This document shows positions 6,565-14,522 of a stretch of DNA of 30,586 nucleotides, one piece after another (positions within the stretch are counted from its first letter, which is position 1; each line of letters begins with the position of its first letter). The notes under the pieces were generated by a model. It did no database searches. It was not told where the DNA came from and saw only the letters and a program-made list of their open reading frames with translations. Made by a program: the position numbers and the translations under genes. Source of the stretch: CAZNNH01 sp964574335 (lineage in GTDB: Bacteria; Acidobacteriota; Vicinamibacteria; Fen-336); contig CAZNNH010000064.1 in assembly GCA_964574335.1 (NCBI GenBank), positions 1-30,586 on the forward strand, read 5' to 3'.

Positions 6565-7511
6565 GCGGCCTCGACCCGGTCGGCCAGCAGCTCCAGGGAC
6601 TCCCGGTCGAGGGGCTCCTGGTACAGGAGCGGGAGCGAGAGGAGAGGCGCCTCCACCTGGCGGGCCAGGCGCCTTCGGTAGAAGCCGGTCAGCTTCCTTC
6701 GCCTGAGCTGTCGCCGAGCCGCGACGATCGCGCCCCTCAGGGGGACGTCGCGGGCCAGCCGGCCCGAGGCTCCCTCTGCAGCCAGGCGCAGCACCTCGGC
6801 CTCCTGGGCCGGGCTGAAGCGCCGCTCGCAGCAGCGGTTGAGGACCACCGCCCCGACCGCGAGGCCCACCTCGTCACGGGCCAGCCGGCAGAGGTCCAGG
6901 GCCTCGGTGGCCGCCATCTCCTCAGGGATGCCGACGATCACCAGGGCGGTCCGGTCGGCGTCCTGGAGGAGCTTCTGGATCCGCCGGGCCTGGTTGCCGA
7001 CCGGCCCCACGGGGATCGCCCGGGACGCGGCCTGGGGGACCTTGAGGAAGGCCAGACCATGCCCGGTGGCCGGGGCGTCCACCACCACCCAGTCGAACCG
7101 GGGGCGCGGCCCCTTTTCGCGTTGCTCCTCGAGCGAAAGGATCTTCCCGAGCAGCATCAGGTCGGGGAGGCCCGGGGCGGCGGCGAAGAACCTCTGGTAC
7201 ACGGGACTCTGCAGGATCCGGCGGACGAGGATCCCGAGCTTGACGGTTCGCCGGACGTACTCGTCCATGACCTGCCGGCCGCCGAGGTTGACCGTGAAGA
7301 GGTCGGGAAGCACCTGCTGCTCCCGGTCGTTCTCCCGGCTTCCCCCCAGGTAGCCGGCCACGTCCAGGGGGGCCTCGATCTGGACCAGCAGCACGCGCTT
7401 GCCGCGCCGGGACGCGGCCATGGCCAAGGAGAGAGCCACGACGCTCTTGCCGACCCCGCCTTTGCCGGACACGAACACCAGTCGCCTCGCGAGCAGGGTG
7501 TCGAGAAACAT
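6561..7511 (-). CDS. ArsA-family ATPase (first of three; Rv3679-like)
   Basis: A 316-aa protein. It has the deviant Walker A SGKGGVGKS with signature Lys17 and P-loop Lys22. Switch I reads VQIEAPLDVAGYL, where Glu46 takes the place of the Asp in Get3. The same substitution occurs in Rv3679 (V-E-V-E-G). Further matches to that protein are AAPGLPDLMLLGKI, FDWVVVDAPATGHGLAFL and VVLNR. It is the first gene of the four-gene operon. The ATG at 7511 is chosen over an open frame extending to 7889 because the upstream part overlaps the divergent glycosyltransferase gene and because a TAGGCT -10 box ends 7 nt before this ATG. A role in delivering membrane or hydrophobic proteins, with the other two ATPases, is inferred. 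Confidence 0.88.
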   Translation of the reverse strand: MFLDTLLARRLVFVSGKGGVGKSVVALSLAMAASRRGKRVLLVQIEAPLDVAGYLGGSRENDREQQVLPDLFTVNLGGRQVMDEYVRRTVKLGILVRRILQSPVYQRFFAAAPGLPDLMLLGKILSLEEQREKGPRPRFDWVVVDAPATGHGLAFLKVPQAASRAIPVGPVGNQARRIQKLLQDADRTALVIVGIPEEMAATEALDLCRLARDEVGLAVGAVVLNRCCERRFSPAQEAEVLRLAAEGASGRLARDVPLRGAIVAARRQLRRRKLTGFYRRRLARQVEAPLLSLPLLYQEPLDRESLELLADRVEAA

Positions 7512-7518
7512 CGTCGCG

Positions 7519-7527
7519 AGCCTAGCA
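7519..7527 (-). promoter_or_regulatory. Extended -10 element of the ArsA-type operon
   Basis: Minus strand TGCTAGGCT (7527-7519), followed by 7 nt and the ATG at 7511. No convincing -35. The placement predicts a leaderless or near-leaderless mRNA. Confidence 0.45.
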
Positions 7528-7586
7528 CAACCTCGTCGGCGCGGACCGGCGAGGCGGGTCGTACCGGATGGTAAGATGGCTCGCCC

Positions 7587-8366
7587 ATGGAGCCGAACCG
7601 CCTCGAAGCCGCCCAGACCGACCCACCCGAACGGCCCAAGGTGGTGATCGTGATGCCGGCCTACAACGCGGCCAAGACGCTGGAGGACACCTTCCGCCGC
7701 ATCCCGGCCGGCTACTACGACGAGGTCGTGGTGGTCGACGACCACAGCCGGGACGAGACCACCGAGCTGGCGAAGCGCCTCAGCCTCAAGGCCATTCGCA
7801 ACCCCCACAACGTGGGCTACGGCGGGAACCAGAAGACCTGCTACATGGAGGCGCTGCGGGACGGGGCCGGGATCGTGGTGATGCTGCACCCGGATGGCCA
7901 GTACGACCCGGCCATTATCCCCGAGATGATCCGCCCGATCCAGGAGGGGCGCGCCGAGATGGTGCTGGGCTCACGGATGATGGAAGAAGGGGGGGCGGCC
8001 CGGGGGGGGATGCCGGCCTGGAAGCGGGTCGCCAATCGCTTCCTGACCGGCCTCGAGAACCTGGCGATGGGAAGGCGGTTCTCCGAGTGTCACACCGGCT
8101 ATCGGGCTTACAGCCGGCGGTTTCTGGAGACGGTCCCGTTCTTGCGCAACTCGAACGGCTTCGTTTTCGATACCGAGGTGATCTTCCAGGCGGTGCAGTT
8201 CGGCTTGCCGGTGAAGGAGGTGCCGATCAGCACCCGGTACTTCGCCGACGCCTCGTCGGTCGGGTTCAAGGCCGGCGTCGTCTACGGCCTTGGGACCCTG
8301 TGGACGGCGCTTCGCTTCGTCCTGCACCGGACGGGCGTGCTGGCCAGCGAGAAGTTCCGGCCCTAG
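7587..8366 (+). CDS. Family 2 glycosyltransferase (dolichyl-phosphate-mannose-synthase-like)
   Basis: A 259-aa GT-A fold enzyme. After a 17-residue polar lead come VVIVMPAYNAAKTLEDTFRR, EVVVVDDHSRDET (nucleotide-sugar binding Asp pair), HNVGYGGNQKT, MLHPDGQYDP (metal-binding D-x-Q-Y-D variant), VLGSRMM, SECHTGYRAYSRRFLE and NGFVFDTEVIFQA. These are the order and spacing of DPM1/Ppm1-type transferases that move a sugar from a nucleotide donor to a lipid or glycan acceptor at the cytoplasmic membrane. There is no transmembrane anchor, so the catalytic domain is soluble. G7 and G8 homopolymers (7989-7995, 8002-8009) lie in the coding sequence but the frame stays family-consistent across them. 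A TAAGAT box (7572-7577) ends 9 nt before the ATG. Confidence 0.88.
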   Translation: MEPNRLEAAQTDPPERPKVVIVMPAYNAAKTLEDTFRRIPAGYYDEVVVVDDHSRDETTELAKRLSLKAIRNPHNVGYGGNQKTCYMEALRDGAGIVVMLHPDGQYDPAIIPEMIRPIQEGRAEMVLGSRMMEEGGAARGGMPAWKRVANRFLTGLENLAMGRRFSECHTGYRAYSRRFLETVPFLRNSNGFVFDTEVIFQAVQFGLPVKEVPISTRYFADASSVGFKAGVVYGLGTLWTALRFVLHRTGVLASEKFRP

Positions 8367-8403
8367 GGGACGGGATAGAGGCGCTGGAGAGAAGAAACGG
8401 CGG

Positions 8404-8625
8404 CTAGGGCCTCTGGGTGCCGATGTCCAGGCGAAGCGGCGCGGGCCGGTCGGCGTTGCGCCGCGAGCGAAGGATCAGCAGACCGCCGAAGCCCGCTCCC
8501 AGGACGAAGCCGATCCCGACCACGATGGCGGTGAGGGTCAGCGACGAGACCAACACGCCCACCAGGTCGAAGACCGGCCGTTCCACCCGAACCCAGGTGA
8601 TCACCTCGCGAAGTGGCGCGCTCAC
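8404..8625 (-). CDS. Small membrane protein coupled to the amidase gene
   Basis: A 73-aa protein starting with GTG at 8625. The GTG overlaps the amidase stop as GTGA (4 nt), the usual sign of translational coupling. A hydrophobic stretch of about 35 residues (from about residue 19, VFDLVGVLVSSLTLTAIVVG through GFGGLLIL) can form one long or two short membrane helices. It is followed by RSRRNADR, so the C-terminus is probably cytoplasmic. No known family is recognised. As last gene of an operon with ftsK and a cell-wall amidase it could act in division or envelope assembly; this is inferred from position only. Confidence 0.6.
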   Translation of the reverse strand: MSAPLREVITWVRVERPVFDLVGVLVSSLTLTAIVVGIGFVLGAGFGGLLILRSRRNADRPAPLRLDIGTQRP

Positions 8626-10433
8626 CGACGCCCCGAGCCTCCTGGCTCCACTGTAGAGGCCTGGGCGCGGGCGGTCAACCGGCGCATCTGGGTGGGGCTC
8701 AGAGCTTCGAGGTAGTCGGTGACGCCTCGCGCCAGGCTCTCGGCGATCTTCTGGCGTTGATCCTTGGAGCGGAGCCGGCGCTCCTCCTCCGGGTGGCTGA
8801 CGAAGGCGATCTCGCACAGCACGCTCGGCATATTGGCCCCGATCAGCACGTAGAACGGGGCGGTGCGCACGCCCCGGTCGGGGGCGGGGCGCATCGCCGG
8901 GAGCAGGTCCTCGTGGATGGCGGCGGCGAAGTCACGGCTCTCGTCGATCTTGCTGTTGAGGGTGATGGCCTTGACCAGGTCCTGCAGGTCCTTGAGGGTG
9001 GCCTCGGAGATGGCGTTCTCGCGGGCCGCCACCGCCTCGGCGTGCGGGTCGGTGGCGAAGTTGAGGTAGTAGGTCTCGACGCCGCGGGCCTTGCGGCTGC
9101 GGCTGCTGTTGGCGTGGATGGAAAGGAACAGGTCGGCGCGCTTCGTGTTGGCGATGGCGGTGCGCTCCTCCAGCGGGATGAAGCGATCGGTGCTGCGGGT
9201 GAGGATCACCTCGGCGCCGAGCCGGCTGCGGAGCAGCTCGGCGAGGCGCAGGCCCACGTCGAGCACCAGGTCCTTCTCCCGGAGGCCGCCGGGTCCGATG
9301 GCGCCGGGATCGTGGCCGCCGTGGCCGGGGTCGATCACGATGCGACGGGCTCCCAGGCCGAGCTGGCGCGCCAGGCTGCGGTCACCCTTCCGATTGGCCG
9401 CCGGGGGCTGAGGAGGCGGGGGAGCGGGACGTGCTTCGGCTGAGGCGTCCCTGGCCGGTGCCCGGGAGGCCACCTGCCGCCGGGCATCGCGCGGCGGGTC
9501 GGCGACCTTCGCCGCCTGCGCCGAGGAGCTCTCGGCGCGCCGCGGGTCGGCGACGCCGTCGCCCTTGACGTCGACCACCAGACGCGCCGGGTCACGCAGG
9601 TAGAAGATGTTGTAGTCGCTGACGCTCTTGAAGTCGAGGACCATGCGGACCACGCCGTCCCGGTTGGGGCCGATCCGTACCCGCTCGAGAAGGCCGTCGC
9701 CCACGGGAAAGGTTCGGTCCTTGAGCTCGGGGTCGAGGCGCGTGCCCAGCAGGTCGATCCAGAGCCGGTCCGGGTTGCCGATCCGATCGTGGTGGAGGGT
9801 CACCGGGCGCTCGAGGTCGAGCACCACGCGGGTGGAGGAGTCGCCGGTCCAGAAGCGGAGGTTCTTGACCTGGGCGGGCGTTCCACCCGGGGCCGAGGCG
9901 GCGGCGGGGCCAGCGCGCATCAGCTCCTTGACCTGCCGGGCGTGCTCGCCGCGGGGGTAGGCCTTCAGGTACTGCCGGCCCAGGGCCTCGATCTGGGCCT
10001 TGCCGGCGCCGAGGCGTGAGAGCTCGAAGGCTGCGAAGAGGGCACGCTCGCAGAGGCTGCTGCTGGGGTACTCGGAGAGGACCATTCGGTAGTTCTTGAT
10101 CGCGTCCTGGTTGAGGCGGGGAAGGTCGAACCGCTGGGCCATCTCGCGGTAGAGGTTGCCGACCGCCAGCAACGCGTTGTCGCAGTAGGGGCTGCGCGGG
10201 TAGCGGGCCACCACCCGGCGGTAGGCCAGCACCACCTTCTCCCACTCCGCCAGCTTCTTCTGGCGTGCCGACGATCGGCGAAGGCCTTTCAGTGCGCGCC
10301 CGGCTTCGTGGTAGAGGTTGCGATCGGCGGTGCCGGCCAGGGCCGGGGGGGCGGAGACGACCAGGCAGAGCGCGAGCGCCAGGCCCAGTGGGCCGAGGCG
10401 GGGACGGCACCGAGCTGGTCGCGCGCCGCTCAT
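8622..10433 (-). CDS. N-acetylmuramoyl-L-alanine amidase (Amidase_3) with AMIN domain
   Basis: A 603-aa periplasmic peptidoglycan amidase that cleaves the MurNAc-L-Ala bond, used in daughter-cell separation. Order: a signal peptide (residues 1 to about 33, cleavage near PPALAG); tetratricopeptide-like helices (about 38-175, containing YRRVVARYPRSPYCDNALLA and YRMVLSEYPSSSLCERAL); an AMIN domain (about 188-292); a Pro/Ala/Arg linker; and the catalytic domain from 363. Zinc and catalytic residues are visible: H371 in DPGHGGHDPG, E386 in GLREKDL, H440 in SIHAN and E541 in CEIAF. The TPR-AMIN-amidase order is common in deltaproteobacterial-type genomes. The ATG at 10433 starts one base after the ftsK stop. 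The gene for its usual activator type (EnvC/NlpD) is not nearby. Confidence 0.95.
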   Translation of the reverse strand: MSGARPARCRPRLGPLGLALALCLVVSAPPALAGTADRNLYHEAGRALKGLRRSSARQKKLAEWEKVVLAYRRVVARYPRSPYCDNALLAVGNLYREMAQRFDLPRLNQDAIKNYRMVLSEYPSSSLCERALFAAFELSRLGAGKAQIEALGRQYLKAYPRGEHARQVKELMRAGPAAASAPGGTPAQVKNLRFWTGDSSTRVVLDLERPVTLHHDRIGNPDRLWIDLLGTRLDPELKDRTFPVGDGLLERVRIGPNRDGVVRMVLDFKSVSDYNIFYLRDPARLVVDVKGDGVADPRRAESSSAQAAKVADPPRDARRQVASRAPARDASAEARPAPPPPQPPAANRKGDRSLARQLGLGARRIVIDPGHGGHDPGAIGPGGLREKDLVLDVGLRLAELLRSRLGAEVILTRSTDRFIPLEERTAIANTKRADLFLSIHANSSRSRKARGVETYYLNFATDPHAEAVAARENAISEATLKDLQDLVKAITLNSKIDESRDFAAAIHEDLLPAMRPAPDRGVRTAPFYVLIGANMPSVLCEIAFVSHPEEERRLRSKDQRQKIAESLARGVTDYLEALSPTQMRRLTARAQASTVEPGGSGRR

Positions 10434-10434
10434 G

Positions 10435-12846
10435 TCACTTGGGCCAGTTGTCCACCGTCTCGTAGTAGTCGGGGGCCACCAGGATCTCGCGGGCCTTCGA
10501 GCCGTCGGCGGGACCGATGATGCCGTCCCGCTCCATCATGTCGATCAGCCGGCCGGCCCTGGAGAAGCCCACCCGGAAGCGCCGCTGCAGCATGCTGGTG
10601 GAGGCCTGTCCGCTCTGCACCACGAAGCGCACCGCCTCGTCGAAGAGCTCGTCGCGCTCGTCGGCCGCGATCTCCGAGGCGGTCTTCTCCTGCCGGCCGA
10701 CGCTCTCGTCGTAGCTCGGCTTGGCGGCCTTGCGCAGGAAGGAGGCCAGGCGCGCCACCTCCTGCTCGGAGACGTAGGCGCCGTGGATCCGGGTCAGACG
10801 CGCGCTGCCGGGAGGGAGGAAGAGCATGTCGCCGCGGCCCAGGAGATGCTCGGCGCCGATGGAGTCCAGGATGGTCCGGCTGTCGACCCGGGCGGAGACG
10901 CGGAACGAGATCCGTGAGGGGAAGTTGGCCTTGATGAGACCGGTGAGCACGTCCACCGAGGGGCGCTGGGTGGCCAGGATCAGGTGGATGCCCACCGCGC
11001 GCGCCATCTGGGCCAGACGGGTGATGGCCTCCTCGACCTCGTTGGAGGAGACCATCATCAGGTCCGCCAGCTCGTCGATGATGACGACGATGTAGTGGAG
11101 GGGCTGGACCTCCTGGCCCTCGCCGTTGCCCGCCGCCCGCTCGGCCCGGACGATGTTGTTGAACTGCTCGATGTTGCGGACCCCCTCGGAAGCCAGGATG
11201 CGGATCCGCTTCTCCATCTCCAGGACCGCCCACTTGAGGACGTTGGCGGCCACCTTCGGGTCGGTGACCACCGGCGTCAGCAGGTGGGGGACGTCCTCGT
11301 ACACCCCGAGCTCGAGCCGCTTTGGGTCGATCAGGATCAGACGGCACTCGTCCGGCGTGTTCTTGTAGAGCAGGCTGGCGATGAGGCAGTTGAGGCCGAC
11401 GCTCTTTCCGGTGCCGGTGGCGCCGGCGATCAGCAGGTGGGGCATCGCGGTCAGGTCGGTCACGTAGGCCTCACCGCTGACCACCTTTCCGAGGGCCATC
11501 ACCAGGCGCCCGGGGGCGCCGCTGAAGGTCTCGGACTCGAGCAGCTCGCGCAGCGAGATGGTCTCGCGGACCTGGTTGGGGATCTCGATGCCGACGGTCC
11601 CCTTGCCGCTGATGCGGTCGATGCGGATCGACTCCGCCTCCAGCGCCAGCGCCAGGTCGTCGGCCAGCCCCACCACCTTGGAGTACTTGATGCCGGCGTC
11701 GGGCTTGAACTCGTAGGTGGTCACCACCGGCCCGGGCTGGGTCTCCTTGATCGCGCCCATCACGCCGAACTCGTGGCACTTGGCCTCGAGGGCCTTGCCC
11801 CGCTCGAACAGGCGGCTCCGGTGCTCGCCGTCGGGAGGCGGCTTGACGGGGTCGAGGATCGACGTCGGGGGGAGGGTGAAGCCGCCGCGGGTGGTGGCCG
11901 GCCGGGCCTTGGACGCCTTGCGCCGCGGTCGCGGCTCCGGCGTGTCTTCTGCCTCGACCTCCGCCTCTTCGGCCGGCAAGAACTCCAGTCGGCGCTGGGC
12001 CGGGTCCGGCGCCATCGGCGGCGGCGGCTTCAGGGGTAGGTCCAGCAGTGGGGGAGTCTCGGGCTCCGATGTCGGTGTCTCCTGTGGCTCTGGGCTCGCC
12101 ACCTTGCGGATGCGGGGCAGGCCGGAGGTCTCCGAGTCGGTGGCCTTGGCCCGCTCCCGCTGGGCGTGCTTGCGGATCACCTCGCGCCGCATGCTCTCCT
12201 TGCGCCGGGTCTCTCGGAAATGGGCCCAGGAGGTGCGCAGGGCGCGCGCCCGTCCCAGCACCAGCCGCCAGATAGAGCGTAGGAGCGCCGCAAAGGAGAA
12301 CTGGGTGGCCAGGATCAGGGAGACGAAGAGGGTGGTGGCGACGACGATGAAGGCCCCGGTGCGGTTGAAGGAGCCGGTCAGCACCGTGGCCAACAGCGCC
12401 CCGACGGCGCCGCCGGCTCGGACCGCCTCGCCTTCGATGGTGACGGTGTCGACGCTGAGGGCGAAGAACGCGGTCAGCGAGGCCAGCAGCAGGGAAAGGC
12501 CCACCGCCTTGGTGTAGGGGGCCTCGATGGGACGGCACCAGAAGAGCTTCCAGCCGGTGATCCCGAGCACCATCGGGAGCAGCATGGCGGCCACCCCGAA
12601 GAGCTGGGGGATCAGCAGCTCGGCCACGAAGGCGCCCACCGGTCCGATGAAGTTGCGGGCCGGTCCCACCTGACCCGACTTGAAGAAATAGGCCGGGTCA
12701 CGGGGGTCGAAGGTGGCCAGGCTGATCAGCAGCATCAGGGCGAGGGCGAAGAACGAGAGCCCCAGGAACTCCGCCAGCCAGGTTCGGGGGGCGGGCTTGC
12801 CGCTTGTCTGGGTGCGCGCCTTCAGCATCAGCGTCGTCTCGCTCAT
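10435..12846 (-). CDS. ftsK: DNA translocase FtsK
   Basis: An 803-aa septal DNA pump that moves the chromosome termini apart during division. The N-terminal about 190 residues hold four membrane segments (around 24-45, 70-95, 112-132 and 145-185). A charged and proline-rich linker follows to about 310. The motor has Walker A GATGTGKSVGLN (Lys near residue 480) and Walker B IVVIIDELADLMM. The C-terminal gamma winged helix is intact (DELFDEAVRFVVQSGQASTS, RRFRVGFSRAGRLIDMME), so KOPS-like recognition is likely. The length is typical of short-linker FtsK/SpoIIIE proteins. It begins 2 nt after the RNase J stop. Confidence 0.97.
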   Translation of the reverse strand: MSETTLMLKARTQTSGKPAPRTWLAEFLGLSFFALALMLLISLATFDPRDPAYFFKSGQVGPARNFIGPVGAFVAELLIPQLFGVAAMLLPMVLGITGWKLFWCRPIEAPYTKAVGLSLLLASLTAFFALSVDTVTIEGEAVRAGGAVGALLATVLTGSFNRTGAFIVVATTLFVSLILATQFSFAALLRSIWRLVLGRARALRTSWAHFRETRRKESMRREVIRKHAQRERAKATDSETSGLPRIRKVASPEPQETPTSEPETPPLLDLPLKPPPPMAPDPAQRRLEFLPAEEAEVEAEDTPEPRPRRKASKARPATTRGGFTLPPTSILDPVKPPPDGEHRSRLFERGKALEAKCHEFGVMGAIKETQPGPVVTTYEFKPDAGIKYSKVVGLADDLALALEAESIRIDRISGKGTVGIEIPNQVRETISLRELLESETFSGAPGRLVMALGKVVSGEAYVTDLTAMPHLLIAGATGTGKSVGLNCLIASLLYKNTPDECRLILIDPKRLELGVYEDVPHLLTPVVTDPKVAANVLKWAVLEMEKRIRILASEGVRNIEQFNNIVRAERAAGNGEGQEVQPLHYIVVIIDELADLMMVSSNEVEEAITRLAQMARAVGIHLILATQRPSVDVLTGLIKANFPSRISFRVSARVDSRTILDSIGAEHLLGRGDMLFLPPGSARLTRIHGAYVSEQEVARLASFLRKAAKPSYDESVGRQEKTASEIAADERDELFDEAVRFVVQSGQASTSMLQRRFRVGFSRAGRLIDMMERDGIIGPADGSKAREILVAPDYYETVDNWPK

Positions 12847-12848
12847 CG

Positions 12849-14522
12849 CTACCTCGGGCTAGAGAGCTCGAGCACTACTGGGACCACCATCGGCCGGCGA
12901 CGCAGCCGCTTGCGGAACAGGCGACGCAGCTCGAGGCGGATGCGCTCCGTCGTGGAGGTGGCCTCGGCCCGGTCGCCGGGCGCCGGGGAGCTCATCAGGT
13001 CGGTGACCAGGCGCACCGCGGTCTCCATCAGCTCGGCTCGCTCCGCCGGGTCGACGAAGCCGCGGGTGACGATCTCGGGCGGGACGGCAAGGCGCCCGCT
13101 CCGATCGACCACCACGACCGGAAAGACCACCCCGTGGGCGCCGAGCCGCTGCCGGTCGCGCAGCACGAGCGGCTCCAGCGTGTCGCCCCCGGACCGGTCG
13201 AGGGCCACCCGGGCCGTCGGCGCCCGGCCCACCTTGGTGGCCCTCTCCGGGGCGAGCGAGAGGACGTCGCCGTTCTCGGACAGACAGACCCGCTCCGGGT
13301 CGAGGCCGGCCTCGACGGCCAGGCGGGCATGCTGGGCCAGCATCCGGACCTCGCCGTGGGCGGGGACCAGGTAGCGCGGACGCACCAGGCGGATCAGCTC
13401 GGTCAGGTCCTGCCGGTGGCCGTGTCCCGACACGTGGACCCGGGCGGTGCCGGGATGGACGACGTGGCAGCCACGCCGGTATAGGTTGCTGATCAGGCGG
13501 GAGACCGCCCGCTCGTTGCCGGGAATGGTCCGCGCGGAGAGCACCACCGTGTCCCCGGGGCCGACCGACAGATCCCGGTGCTCGCCGACGCTGACCTGCG
13601 CCAGCGCCGACAGCGGCTCCCCCTGGCTCCCCGACACCAGGAAGGCGGTCCGCTCGGGGAGCTGGGCGCCGAGGGTCGACGGGGCAGAGACCTGGTTGGG
13701 GGGAAGCCGCAGCAGCCCGAGGTCCCGGGCCACCGCGCAGTTCTCCTCCATGCGGCGGCCCATGAAGGCCAGGCGACGGCCCGCCCGCCCGGCCAGGTCG
13801 GCGACACGCTGGATCCGCGGTAGCGAGGTGGCGAAGCAGGAGACCACGACCCGGCCCTTGGTCTCTTCGAAGACCTCGCGCAGGGCGGGCAGGACATCGT
13901 CCTCGGGCGGAGTGTGGCCGGGCACCTCCACGTTGGTGCTGTCGGAGAAGAGGGCCAGGACGCCCCGGTCTCCGAGGCGGGCCAGCGATGCGGTGTCGGT
14001 GCGTTCCTCGGGGGGGGCGTCCGGGGCCAGCTTGAAGTCGCCGCTCACCAGCAGCGTCCCGGCCGGCGTCTCGATGGCGAAGGCCAGGCTGCCGGGGATG
14101 CTGTGGCAGACGTGGATCGGGTGGACCTGGAAGGGACCGATCGGCTCTGGACGTCCGGGAGCGAGCTCCCGCAGGTCGGCGCCGACCCCCCGCTCCCGGA
14201 GCCTTCGGCGGGCGAGCCCGAGGGTCAGGCGTGACCCGTAGACGGGGGCGGCGGCCGCCCCGAGGGCAAACGGCAGCGCACCGATGTGGTCCTCGTGCCC
14301 GTGGGTCAAGAGGATCCCGCGCACCAGCTCCCGGTGCTCCGCCAGGAACGAGTAGTCGGGGACGATCGACTCCACCCCGAACCACCCGGTCGGGGGAAAC
14401 ATCATTCCCGCGTCCACGAGCAGAATGTGGTCGCACCATTGCACAACCAGCGTGTTGAGCCCGAACTCACCCAACCCGCCGAGCGCTACGAGGCGCAGCT
14501 CCTGGGCCTCAGTGCTCGGCAA
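12849..14522 (-). CDS. rnj: Ribonuclease J
   Basis: A 557-aa metallo-beta-lactamase/beta-CASP nuclease. RNase J combines 5'-to-3' exonuclease and endonuclease activity in mRNA decay and rRNA maturation. The family opening LRLVALGGLGEFGLNTLVVQ is followed by H74-G-H76-E-D78-H79, CHSIPGSLAFAIETPAG, SGDFKLAP, FSDSTNVEVPGHTPPE and SGHGHRQDL. These are the metal ligands plus the beta-CASP motifs. A C-terminal domain of about 110 residues with basic stretches (RRLFRKRLRRR) may bind RNA. The only workable start is TTG at 14522, inside the end of rsmA (14-nt overlap); no strong ribosome-binding site is visible, consistent with coupling to rsmA translation. Confidence 0.94.
   Translation of the reverse strand: MPSTEAQELRLVALGGLGEFGLNTLVVQWCDHILLVDAGMMFPPTGWFGVESIVPDYSFLAEHRELVRGILLTHGHEDHIGALPFALGAAAAPVYGSRLTLGLARRRLRERGVGADLRELAPGRPEPIGPFQVHPIHVCHSIPGSLAFAIETPAGTLLVSGDFKLAPDAPPEERTDTASLARLGDRGVLALFSDSTNVEVPGHTPPEDDVLPALREVFEETKGRVVVSCFATSLPRIQRVADLAGRAGRRLAFMGRRMEENCAVARDLGLLRLPPNQVSAPSTLGAQLPERTAFLVSGSQGEPLSALAQVSVGEHRDLSVGPGDTVVLSARTIPGNERAVSRLISNLYRRGCHVVHPGTARVHVSGHGHRQDLTELIRLVRPRYLVPAHGEVRMLAQHARLAVEAGLDPERVCLSENGDVLSLAPERATKVGRAPTARVALDRSGGDTLEPLVLRDRQRLGAHGVVFPVVVVDRSGRLAVPPEIVTRGFVDPAERAELMETAVRLVTDLMSSPAPGDRAEATSTTERIRLELRRLFRKRLRRRPMVVPVVLELSSPR

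Noticed and set aside
4184..7511. Arsenite efflux operon
   Set aside because: ArsA-family ATPases are present, but there is no arsB, arsC, arsD or arsR, and the proteins match the Get3/Rv3679-Rv3680 types better.
7512..7889. 126-codon N-terminal extension of the first ArsA-type gene
   Set aside because: The extension overlaps the divergent glycosyltransferase gene and covers the -10 element; the family N-terminus begins at the ATG at 7511.
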